In this document: one piece after another, positions 35,147 through 42,928 of the stretch
How the letters are laid out: each line of letters begins with the position of its first letter
Numbering within the stretch: position 1 is the stretch's first letter
NCBI RefSeq assembly: GCF_021655555.1
Contig: NZ_AP023086.1
Coordinates: 1,684,001 to 1,748,000 of the forward strand
From: Marinagarivorans cellulosilyticus
GTDB lineage: Bacteria > Pseudomonadota > Gammaproteobacteria > Pseudomonadales > Cellvibrionaceae
Direction: 5' to 3'
Length of the DNA: 64,000 nucleotides
The notes under the pieces: model-generated
What the model was told of the DNA's origin: nothing
The model's database searches: none
What the model saw: the letters and a program-made list of their open reading frames with translations, nothing else
Made by a program: the position numbers and the translations under genes

Positions 35147-35667
35147 TTAACTCTTTTCTTAATGCGGCTGAGCCCAACGCCTGTTATGCCTAAGTATTTT
35201 GCTAAATCATTTTGGGTAATTTTGCTAACAACATCTGGCGCTTCCTGCACAAATGCACGGTAGCGCTCCTCTGCCGATAAACACAGAAATTCATATTCAC
35301 GCTTTTCTTTCTTCATGGCCAGCTGCAGTAGCAATTCAACCATGTGATTGGCCAGCGCGTGGTCTGTTTGGCTGTGCTTGTAAATAGCTGCAAAGGGGAT
35401 TTCCAATAGCTGGCTGTCTTCTAAGCACATTAAGCCGAAAGAACAAGGCTCGCCGCTATAAGCCGAAGATAAATTGCCAATAATATTCTCTGGCGAAATA
35501 AAAGATTTAATCAGTTCCTTGCCGTCCGAGGTTGTGTAGTAAGCCTTCAGTAAGCCCGAGCCTAGCCAATAAATGCAGTGGCTGTTAGTACCTTGTTGAA
35601 ACAGGTGCTCGCCTTTCTTTTTCTTGATGGGCTTGCCTATTGTTTTTGCGAGTGCCATAAAATTCAT
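35065..35667 (-). CDS. Crp/Fnr family regulator with MITE-encoded C-terminus
   Basis: 200 residues. The cyclic-nucleotide-binding-like domain (GEHLFQQGTNSHCIYWLGSGLLKAYYTTSDGKELIKSFISPENIIGN) is followed by a C-terminal helix-turn-helix (ITQNDLAKYLGITGVGLSRIKKRV), as in Crp regulators of the YeiL/Bacteroidota-like type. It lacks the cysteines of an Fnr iron-sulfur sensor. The last 27 residues after KKRV are read from the MITE. Removing the element and one TTAA restores a frame ending KLEYT, giving about 178 residues. The DNA-binding helix is retained, so it may still work. It is divergent from the SDR gene with a TTAACC-TG-GGTTAA site between. Confidence 0.85.
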   Translation of the reverse strand: MNFMALAKTIGKPIKKKKGEHLFQQGTNSHCIYWLGSGLLKAYYTTSDGKELIKSFISPENIIGNLSSAYSGEPCSFGLMCLEDSQLLEIPFAAIYKHSQTDHALANHMVELLLQLAMKKEKREYEFLCLSAEERYRAFVQEAPDVVSKITQNDLAKYLGITGVGLSRIKKRVKGTSKNSDFFCESKEAPPGEPQFTWCK

Positions 35668-35672
35668 CGTTG

Positions 35673-35686
35673 TTAACCTGGGTTAA
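35673..35686. promoter_or_regulatory. Candidate operator between the Crp-type regulator and SDR genes
   Basis: TTAACC-TG-GGTTAA, a perfect inverted repeat 5 bases upstream of the regulator start codon and about 50 bases before the SDR start. Plausible autoregulatory site. Confidence 0.45.
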
Positions 35687-35738
35687 TGCTCTTTAATTAT
35701 AGCCTTCCTACACTGGCCTTTTCGGTGAAGAGGGCGAT

Positions 35739-36470
35739 ATGGAGTTGAGTAATAAGCGCATTGTGATTACTGGCGGCACTGCGGGCATTGGTTTGGAAAT
35801 GGTAAAACAACTTTGCCGCAATAACGAGGTAATTGTTATTGCGCGTGATGAATCAAAGCTCAAAGCATTGGCTCAAACGTTAGTTTCAGTGCGAACCTTT
35901 CAAGCCGACCTTTCTAATATGGCAGAGGTGGCATCAGTGGCGCAAAGTGTAACGCGGCAGTTTGAATCCATCGATATACTAATTTGTAATGCGGCTGTGC
36001 AGTATACGCCCATGTTGCTAGATGATGATTTTCGCCCCGAAAACATTCAGCGTGAAGTGAATCTTAATTTTACCGGTATTGGCTATTTGGTTCACGGTTT
36101 GCTCCCCTCGCTACATAAAGACACGCCTTCAAGTATTTTGCTTATCAACTCCGCTTTAGCCTTAACCTCCAAGAAAACATCTGCCGTGTATTGTGGTACT
36201 AAGGCGGCCTTAAATGGTTTTGCCCAATCACTGCGCTACCAGCTGGAAAATACCAATATTATGGTTCAGCAAGCGTTTTTACCGCTGGTAGATACAGCCA
36301 TGACGCAAGGCCGAGGTAAGCACAAAATGTCAGCCAATAAAGCCGCCGAGCAAATATTGCGGGGCTTGGCATTAGCGGTAGTGGATAACGATATTGGCAA
36401 AGTTCGTTGGCTTCGGTTGCTTTTGCGTTTGGCGCCATCCTTCGCACAACGCATTTTAAAGCATAGTTAG
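35739..36470 (+). CDS. SDR family oxidoreductase (DltE-like)
   Basis: 243 residues. Cofactor motif TGGTAGIG at residues of about 11-18, DILICNAAV for the NNAG position, catalytic Ser in LLINSALAL and YCGTK for the YxxxK pair. The C-terminal part (LRLLLRLAPSFAQRILKHS) suggests membrane association. Resembles DltE-type short-chain dehydrogenases. The stop is followed after 9 bases (with GAGG) by the VTT membrane protein start, so they form an operon. Substrate unknown. Confidence 0.85.
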   Translation: MELSNKRIVITGGTAGIGLEMVKQLCRNNEVIVIARDESKLKALAQTLVSVRTFQADLSNMAEVASVAQSVTRQFESIDILICNAAVQYTPMLLDDDFRPENIQREVNLNFTGIGYLVHGLLPSLHKDTPSSILLINSALALTSKKTSAVYCGTKAALNGFAQSLRYQLENTNIMVQQAFLPLVDTAMTQGRGKHKMSANKAAEQILRGLALAVVDNDIGKVRWLRLLLRLAPSFAQRILKHS

Positions 36471-36479
36471 GAGGTTGTT

Positions 36480-37163
36480 ATGAGGTCGATGCTAAAAGTA
36501 TTGTTAGTTATTAGCTTAATCTTCGCGGCAACCTTTTTAGTGATGAAGTCAATGGGTTGGCTTTCGGTAGAGCAGGTTGCCGGTTGGCTAACGCAGGCTT
36601 CCAAACTTTCACCGCTGACGCTTGCAGTTATTGTTATCACGCTATTGTTTTTAGACCTTTTTATTGCCATGCCGACGTTGACTATCATCATATTGTCGGG
36701 CTATTTTTTAGGTTACCCTCTAGCTGCCATTGTGGTTTTTGTGGGCATATTGCTGTCCGCGTTAATTGGATATGTTCTAAGTTTTTATTGTGGCGAGCGC
36801 TTACTTTGCGTTTTACTAAAAAATGATTGTAAGCGTTGCGAGGCGATAGCTGCATTTAATGCCAATGGTGCGGCAATGATCATATTAGCCAGAGCCATGC
36901 CGATATTGCCAGAGGCCACCGCATGTATGGCGGGCATCTCAAAAATGCGCTTTTCACGATTTATGGGTTATTGGCTAATTGGGGCTGTGCCCTATACGCT
37001 TATTGCCACTTATGCTGGCTCTATTAGCTCTTATACCAACCCAAAACCTGCACTGTTAATCGGTTTGGCGCTGTCTTTTAGTTTATGGCTATGTTGGTGC
37101 GGTTATTTTCATTTAAAGCGTCGTGCGGTGAAATATAAACAGCGCGATCAAAAAGCCCTATAG
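36480..37163 (+). CDS. TVP38/TMEM64-type VTT domain membrane protein
   Basis: 227 residues with about six transmembrane segments. The VTT/DedA core is seen as LFIAMPTLTIIILSGYFLGYPLAAIVVFVGILLSALIGYVLSFYCGERL and ILARAMPILPEATACMAGISKMRFSRFMGYWLIGAVPYTLIATYAG, which include the conserved Arg and Pro residues in the re-entrant loops. The family includes lipid scramblases and undecaprenyl-phosphate translocases. Co-transcribed with the SDR gene. Confidence 0.85.
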   Translation: MRSMLKVLLVISLIFAATFLVMKSMGWLSVEQVAGWLTQASKLSPLTLAVIVITLLFLDLFIAMPTLTIIILSGYFLGYPLAAIVVFVGILLSALIGYVLSFYCGERLLCVLLKNDCKRCEAIAAFNANGAAMIILARAMPILPEATACMAGISKMRFSRFMGYWLIGAVPYTLIATYAGSISSYTNPKPALLIGLALSFSLWLCWCGYFHLKRRAVKYKQRDQKAL

Positions 37164-37244
37164 CTTACTTACAAGAGCAATGCCTTGAAAATATTCGTTT
37201 GAGCGCAAGATTGCCTATGAGTGATAAAGCCGAGGAAGACCTAA

Positions 37245-37502
37245 ATGGAAATTAAAATGTTTGTTGATCTCGCTATTGTGATGGGCTTGATTGGCGTGAT
37301 ATGGGGTGCGGTAAAGCTGGTGGCTTACTTTAAAAAGCACAAGGCGAATACTGAGCTATGGGCAACAGTTTTTGACGGGCTAACCCATAAGTTGGCAGAC
37401 CTTACACCATTAAAGGTGCCTGAATCCTACATTGAGAAAAAAGCCAAAAGGGATGGGCTTGATAAGGATGCTGTAAAGGCTGAGAAGGGTGATAAAGGCT
37501 AA
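37245..37502 (+). CDS. Small membrane-anchored protein of unknown function
   Basis: 85 residues. One N-terminal transmembrane segment (VDLAIVMGLIGVIWGAVKLVAYF) followed by a charged tail rich in Lys and Asp (IEKKAKRDGLDKDAVKAEKGDKG). GAGGAAGACCTAA precedes the ATG. No family recognised. It faces the terminator of the converging GH6-cytochrome gene. Confidence 0.5.
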   Translation: MEIKMFVDLAIVMGLIGVIWGAVKLVAYFKKHKANTELWATVFDGLTHKLADLTPLKVPESYIEKKAKRDGLDKDAVKAEKGDKG

Positions 37503-37534
37503 GGTACTTTGATGTTTGAAAATGTTATAGGCAT

Positions 37535-37558
37535 AAAAAACGGCCCGAAGGCCGTTTG
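37535..37558 (-). terminator. Rho-independent terminator of the GH6-cytochrome gene
   Basis: ACGGCC-CGAA-GGCCGT stem with a six-base T-run on the minus strand (A-run 37535-37540 on the plus strand), 26 bases after the stop of the 4.5-kb minus-strand gene. It could also act weakly on the plus strand. Confidence 0.85.
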
Positions 37559-37580
37559 TGGTTGCATTTTTAGCGGGATA

Positions 37581-40500
37581 CTAGAGGCTTAACAAGTAGG
37601 CTGTAATATCTTCAGCTTCTTCATCTGTGGTAGCAAAACCCAAATCCGCCATGCTCTTCACGCCGTCAAATAGAGTGTCGAAGTCTGTGGTTCCTTTCGG
37701 GCCACCTAGTTTTGCTGGGCCATGACATGCTGCACACAGCTTGTCGGTGTAAAGCGTTTGCCCTTTGCTTACATCGCCTCGAGTGGCTTCTTCAAATGTT
37801 AAGAAGTAAGCTGCAACATCAGCTGCACACTGACCTACACATTCTGTATTATTCTTTTGCATGCGGGCTTCAATATAGCTAGCCATTCCACTTGGGGTTG
37901 TTCTGTTGAGGTTTTGTGGGTCAATTGGGACAATACCGTCGTTTGCACTATTTCCGTGACAGTCAGAGCAATTGGCTATATTACCTGCCGCGATACTTGC
38001 AGCTTCTTTATCCCAGATGGCCTTACCGTTACTCGCGTTACCGGTAAGTTGATCGGTATGGCAGCCATCTACATTGACAGTTAAGCCTGCGGCGGTATCG
38101 GGACAACTATCGAGATCATCTGTTACGCCGTCGCTATCAGTATCCATAGGAGCTTCTGGCAGTGTGAGGAAGTAAGCGGCAACGTCTGCTGCGCACTGAT
38201 CATTACAAGGGTTGTCTTCAGAGGGCATGAAGACAGCGATGTAATCAGCCAGTTCAAGCCCTTCCTCTAAGGGTTTAACTGGGTTGTTAGGGTCGATCGG
38301 TTTGAGCGAGCCGGGCGCATTAGCAAAGTTGCCATGACAGCCAGAGCAAGCTTGGCTGGTCCAGATCCCTTTACCTGTTTCGGCATTGCCCGTTAACTCA
38401 CTCGCAGCGCAACCTTCTAAGTTGATAGGGGCGTCAGCTGGCGTGTTGATGCAATTGTCGAGATCATCTGTTATGCCGTCGCTATCAGTATCCATCGGAG
38501 CTTCTGGCAGTGTGAGGAAGTAAGCGGCAACGTCCGCAGCACACTGATCATTACAAGGATTGTCCTCAGAGGGCATGAAGACCGCGATGTAGTCAGCCAG
38601 TTCAAGCCCTTCCTCTAAGGGTTTAACAGGGTTGTTAGGGTCGATCGGTTTGAGCGAGCCGGGCGCATTAGCAAAGTTGCCATGACAGCCAGAGCAAGCT
38701 TGGCTGGTCCAGATCCCTTTACCTGTTTCGGCATTACCTGTTAGCTGACTAGCCGCACAACCTTGACCGTTAATTGGCGCAACTGCAGGTGAGTCGGCAC
38801 ACATGTCAACAGCATTGTTAACGCCATCACCGTCACTATCCAATTGCACAGCAGCACAACCGTTACCATCTACCATGCTATTTGGCGCTGTGGCTGAACA
38901 CATGTCGTCGGCATTGCTTACGCCGTCGTTGTCGCTATCCAATTCCGAATCGGCACAGCCTTCGGTATTGGTTGTGGCACCGGAGGGGGTGGTTAAGCAC
39001 TGGTCAGTCGCATTGCTAACGCCATCGTTATCGTCATCAAGCTGGCTAGGTGAGCAGCCTTGGCTGTTGGCGGTTTCCATGGCCGGTGTGTTGTCACACT
39101 GGTCGTTGGCATCAACAATACTGTCGTTATCGGTATCGCGCTCGCTGGCGGCACAGCCTTCGGCGTTTACGCTGGCGTTGGCTGGTGTGCTTAGGCACTG
39201 GTCTGCGTTATCCATTACACCGTCGTTGTCACCGTCGCGTTGGCTAGCAGAGCAGCCTTCGGCATTGGCGGTTTCGTTGGTTGGAGTGGCTGGGCATTGG
39301 TCGGCAGAGTCATCAATGGTGTCGCCATCGCTATCGGATTGCGAAGGTGAGCAACCTTGTGCGTCAGCGGTTTCGCCAGCTGGCGTGTTGCTACACTGAT
39401 CTACATCGTCGTTAATACCGTCGTTGTCGCTGTCGCGCTGGCTTGGGGCACAACCATTAGCATCGGCTGTTTCATTGGCTGGCGTGTCGGCGCAAGTATC
39501 GGTGTTATCGAAAATACCGTCGTTGTCGCTATCGGTTTGTGACGGTGAACAACCTTGTGCATCGGCAGTTTCACCGGCTGGAGTATTATCACAAGTGTCG
39601 GCGTTATCAAAAATGCCGTCGTTGTCGCTATCTACTTGGCTTGGTGAACAGCCTTGGCTGTTGGCAACTTCGCCTGCAGGCGTGTTATCACACTGGTCGT
39701 TGTTATCGAAAATGCTGTCGTTGTCGCTATCGCTTTGTGATGGCGAGCAGCCTTCGGCATTGGCGGTTTCATTGGCTGGTGTGTTGTCACAAGTATCGGC
39801 GTTATCAAAAATGCCGTCGTTGTCGGTATCGATTTGGCTAGCCGAGCAGCCTTGCGCGTTGGCAGTTTCGCCTGCTGGGGTGTTATCACACTGGTCGTTG
39901 CTATCAAATACGGTGTCGTTATCGCTATCGGTTTGCGAAGGCGAGCAACCATTGGCATCAACACTTTCTGCGTTAGGGGTGTTTGCACACTGGTCTGCAT
40001 CGTCGTTAACGCCGTCGCTGTCGGTATCGCGCTCGCTAGCGGCGCAACCAAACTCATTAACACTGGCGTTGGCTGGCGTGCTTAAGCATTGGTCTACACC
40101 ATCTTCTATACCGTCTTCGTCTGCATCAACAAAGTTTTGATCGTCAGAACAACCTTTTGCATCAACAGTTGCATCGGCTGGGGTATCGGCACACATATCG
40201 AGTGCGTCATTTACGCCATCGTTATCGGTGTCGCGCTCGCTGCGTGAGCAACCTTCGTCATTGGCTGTTTCGCCAGCGGGGGTGTTGTCGCATTGGTCTT
40301 TGTCGTCGGTAACGCTGTCGTTATCGCTATCGAGCTGCGAAAGTGCACAGCCATCGGCGTTAACATCGGCGTCGGCTGGTGTTTCTAAGCACTTGTCGTC
40401 GGCATCGTTAACGCTGTCGTTATCGGTATCAACAAACAGCTGCGCATCGGAACAACCTTCAGCGTTTACAGCAGCACCAGCTTCTGTATCAAGGCACTGA

Positions 40501-42080
40501 TCTACGGCATCGTCTACGCCATCATTGTCGTTATCTATAACAAGTTGTGCATCCGAACAGCCTTGCGCATCAACGCTACTGTCAGCTTCGGTGCTGGGGC
40601 ATTGGTCCATAAAGTCGGCTACGCCGTCAGCATCGCTGTCGGTGGGCGTGAGCGGGTCGGTAATCATCGTCATTGCAATGGCTGGGTTTGCGTTTTCTAC
40701 CAGCATCACAAAGTGCTCGTGGAACCAACTACCGGCTTGCGGTGCACCTGCAAGTGCATCGGCGTTATCGGGGCCGCACATAGCTTGGGTGTTGCCGTCA
40801 GATTCGCCAGGTGTTTTCACCCAGTAGTAGGCATCAACGTAGGGGCGATCGCTGTCGGGCATGGCTTGCGGTAACTCACCGATACCAGCGCCCTTAACGT
40901 TACACCAGTTGGTGCGGTCTACGCGAGAATCGGCGGCGGCATCTGTGCCCCAGCCGTTACGTGAGGTATCGATAATAAAGCCTAGGTCGTCAGCAAAGCC
41001 GCTAGCTTTAAGTTCGGTGTACAGCGCATCGACGAGGCTGTTTTCGTCAAGGACGTCGGCAGTGGTGTCTGAGTTGCTAGCATTAAGGTTTGGCTCTTCA
41101 AGTGGAGCGTAGTTAGCCGTGTTGCTGGCAAAACCGCGTATTACATCAAGGCTCTCGCTCGGGGTGGCGCCTTTTACAAGGTCGGTAAAGCCTGTCACAA
41201 CGTTTTGACGCTTGTCGCCCCAGCCCAGTTGGTCTGAGTTTGCAATATCGAGGTAGGTGTAAACGTTGGGGATATCCGCGAACTTAGCGATGGCGTACTG
41301 AATACCCTCTTCATACAGCTTTTGGTTGTTGGCATTATCACAGGCGGCAATGTCTAAGTTGCTTAGCATGCTGGCGTACGAGTTAGGCTCAAGTACGGTC
41401 ACGATACGAATGTGAGGGTATTGCGCGAAGGTAGCGGCAATCGCGTCGATATAATCTTCTTTGTAGGCCTTCATTCCGTCCATATCGGATTGGAGTGTGC
41501 CGTTGCTGTTTTGCGTTGTGCAGTCACGATCTGGAAGGTTATAAACCGTGACGACGGCTGTTATAGGCTGCAACTGTCCTTCAATCGCGTGATCTTGCTG
41601 TTGTGCTTTTGCGGCATCAAAGTGGCCGGCTAAGCCTTGGCGGCTATCGCTACCACTAACTGCTGCAATGCTGTCTAGCCATATAGCGCTCGGTAAGTGC
41701 TTAATGGTTTCCATTTTTTGGGCAGTATCTGACGCTGGGTCTAGCCTAGCGATAGATTCGTTCATTGAGGTAGCAATACCGGGGTTAACGTAAAAGTGCG
41801 CACCTTCGAAGGGGTTGCCGTCGGTAATAATATTGGGGGCTAGCTCTGGACCTGTAGAGGAGCTGGAGCTACTCATCGCTATGCTGCTTGAGCTGACGCT
41901 ATTTGTGCTAGATGAGTCAGTTTGCGCGCTGGAGCTTACTTCTCCTGCGGATGAGCTACTGTGTTTGGGGATGAAGAAAATGGAGTCTCCGCTACAGGCA
42001 CTTAAGCCTGAAATAAACGACCCCAATATTATTGCGCGTAATGCCGTGGATTTGGCCCCGCGTAAACCTTGTTGCAACAT
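37581..42080 (-). CDS. Lipoprotein fusing a GH6 domain, 21 TSP3 repeats and four cytochrome c heme sites
   Basis: 1499 residues. Lipobox Cys 29 (ISGLSAC), poly-Ser linker to about 77. GH6 domain at about 85-475: FYVNP, the signature VTVYNLPDRDC (D186), FIIDTSRNGWG, NWCN and WVKTPGESDG (D428). The general-acid motif normally reads EPD but is E231-P-N233 here (codon AAC at 41384-41382). From 479, 19 TSP3 calcium repeats of about 33 residues follow. Two almost identical cytochrome modules (ACSGCHGN ... FMPSEDN ... CNDQCAADVAAYF) are then separated and followed by two more TSP3 units. NCSDCHGN and LCAACHGP sites end the protein. Cellulase-like, surface-anchored and probably redox-active; catalysis is uncertain because of N233. 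Confidence 0.88.
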   Translation of the reverse strand: MLQQGLRGAKSTALRAIILGSFISGLSACSGDSIFFIPKHSSSSAGEVSSSAQTDSSSTNSVSSSSIAMSSSSSSTGPELAPNIITDGNPFEGAHFYVNPGIATSMNESIARLDPASDTAQKMETIKHLPSAIWLDSIAAVSGSDSRQGLAGHFDAAKAQQQDHAIEGQLQPITAVVTVYNLPDRDCTTQNSNGTLQSDMDGMKAYKEDYIDAIAATFAQYPHIRIVTVLEPNSYASMLSNLDIAACDNANNQKLYEEGIQYAIAKFADIPNVYTYLDIANSDQLGWGDKRQNVVTGFTDLVKGATPSESLDVIRGFASNTANYAPLEEPNLNASNSDTTADVLDENSLVDALYTELKASGFADDLGFIIDTSRNGWGTDAAADSRVDRTNWCNVKGAGIGELPQAMPDSDRPYVDAYYWVKTPGESDGNTQAMCGPDNADALAGAPQAGSWFHEHFVMLVENANPAIAMTMITDPLTPTDSDADGVADFMDQCPSTEADSSVDAQGCSDAQLVIDNDNDGVDDAVDQCLDTEAGAAVNAEGCSDAQLFVDTDNDSVNDADDKCLETPADADVNADGCALSQLDSDNDSVTDDKDQCDNTPAGETANDEGCSRSERDTDNDGVNDALDMCADTPADATVDAKGCSDDQNFVDADEDGIEDGVDQCLSTPANASVNEFGCAASERDTDSDGVNDDADQCANTPNAESVDANGCSPSQTDSDNDTVFDSNDQCDNTPAGETANAQGCSASQIDTDNDGIFDNADTCDNTPANETANAEGCSPSQSDSDNDSIFDNNDQCDNTPAGEVANSQGCSPSQVDSDNDGIFDNADTCDNTPAGETADAQGCSPSQTDSDNDGIFDNTDTCADTPANETADANGCAPSQRDSDNDGINDDVDQCSNTPAGETADAQGCSPSQSDSDGDTIDDSADQCPATPTNETANAEGCSASQRDGDNDGVMDNADQCLSTPANASVNAEGCAASERDTDNDSIVDANDQCDNTPAMETANSQGCSPSQLDDDNDGVSNATDQCLTTPSGATTNTEGCADSELDSDNDGVSNADDMCSATAPNSMVDGNGCAAVQLDSDGDGVNNAVDMCADSPAVAPINGQGCAASQLTGNAETGKGIWTSQACSGCHGNFANAPGSLKPIDPNNPVKPLEEGLELADYIAVFMPSEDNPCNDQCAADVAAYFLTLPEAPMDTDSDGITDDLDNCINTPADAPINLEGCAASELTGNAETGKGIWTSQACSGCHGNFANAPGSLKPIDPNNPVKPLEEGLELADYIAVFMPSEDNPCNDQCAADVAAYFLTLPEAPMDTDSDGVTDDLDSCPDTAAGLTVNVDGCHTDQLTGNASNGKAIWDKEAASIAAGNIANCSDCHGNSANDGIVPIDPQNLNRTTPSGMASYIEARMQKNNTECVGQCAADVAAYFLTFEEATRGDVSKGQTLYTDKLCAACHGPAKLGGPKGTTDFDTLFDGVKSMADLGFATTDEEAEDITAYLLSL
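38111..38764 (-). repeat. Internal tandem duplication of the TSP3-cytochrome module
   Basis: Two direct copies of 306 bases, 38111-38416 and 38459-38764, offset by 348 bases and nearly identical in DNA, with mostly third-position changes (for example gtctgctgcgcac versus gtccgcagcacac). Each encodes one heme module plus part of a TSP3 unit. The synonymous changes show that the duplicate is maintained or homogenised rather than brand new. Confidence 0.85.
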
Positions 42081-42516
42081 AATTGCATGCTCCGATTAAA
42101 ATAGTTTGATGACGCGTTAATTAAAGCGTTGACACCATCCGTGTACGCATCTCGCAATTTTGCACGGTACGAAATTCGTCTATGCTTAAGTTTTGTTATT
42201 TATGCGATTGCCGGCATATTGTTCGCCGTTGTGTCTTTGCGTAAATCTTTATCCGCTTACAAAGCCCTCAATTTGCACCGGATAAGGGGCGCCGAATTTA
42301 CTGCATGCGCCGTTGTTAATCCACGCCAAAAAAAAGCAATTGCGTGTGCAACGTCACAAATGAAGGGGCTGTAAATATCGGCGGCCAAGCAGGAGCATAG
42401 AGCTAAATGCGGTGATTTTTATCGTGATACCGAAATCATTGTGAGGCGGTTTGCAAACTGTGTTTGGTTATCGGTCAGAACCTTTAACTAGGCCACACTC
42501 TCAAAATAAATTAATT

Positions 42517-42732
42517 TTATTTTGGCTGTTTCCCAACCTGTTTTTTTATTGATTTTGCGGTGTTGTTTATTTGTTGCATACGCCTCAAAAATTGTTGCCA
42601 CCCGCGCCAATCGGTCGATTGCCATGCTTTTATGAAAGTTTTTTTATTTAAATTGGGCGATTTTTTGTGAATTTTGCCCGTTTTGATCGATGACTTAAAT
42701 ATGCATTGAATTCGCGATATTGTTTTTATCAC
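42517..42732 (-). CDS. Doubtful small basic protein
   Basis: 71 codons from a GTG at 42732. The C-terminal half (KAWQSTDWRGWQQFLRRMQQINN) has a protein-like, basic and aromatic composition, but there is no clear ribosome binding site and the region is AT-rich. No family recognised. It may be a chance ORF. Confidence 0.25.
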   Translation of the reverse strand: MIKTISRIQCIFKSSIKTGKIHKKSPNLNKKTFIKAWQSTDWRGWQQFLRRMQQINNTAKSIKKQVGKQPK

Positions 42733-42789
42733 AGGCTGCTTGTTTTTATGGCTAACGATTTATCTGTGGTGGAAAAACAACACATTATA

Positions 42790-42928
42790 GGGATCTCTAA
42801 AAATAGTAATTTTTGCGTGAGAGCAAGGAAGCACCGCCCGGAGAGCCGCAGTTTACGTGGTGTAAATGAGGACTCGAGGACGGAGCTGACGCCGCTATCG
42901 CGGAAAAAGTGCATTTTTAGAGATGCCC
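42790..42928. mobile_element. 139-bp MITE, copy 2
   Basis: Inverse orientation of copy 1 (35006-35146) and about 95% identical by eye. The outer ends differ slightly (GGGATCTCTAAAAAT and ATTTTTAGAGATGCCC). Flanking direct duplication TATA (42786-42789 and 42929-42932). Removing the element and one TATA joins a short frame beginning MANDLSVVEKQHII with DNWVAAPNV, stopping 17 codons after the junction; whether that was a gene is unclear. Confidence 0.88.

Noticed and set aside
38803..40140. Long plus-strand open frames opposite the TSP3 array
   Set aside because: They are mirror frames of the repetitive minus-strand gene; their translations are low-complexity Ser/Leu repeats created by the TSP3 codons.
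38111..40650. CRISPR array or noncoding tandem repeat
   Set aside because: The periodicity is about 99 bases and is explained fully by 33-residue TSP3 units in an uninterrupted reading frame.
42129..42374. 81-residue plus-strand ORF upstream of the GH6-cytochrome gene
   Set aside because: No ribosome binding site, no recognisable composition or family, and it lies in the promoter region of the divergent gene.
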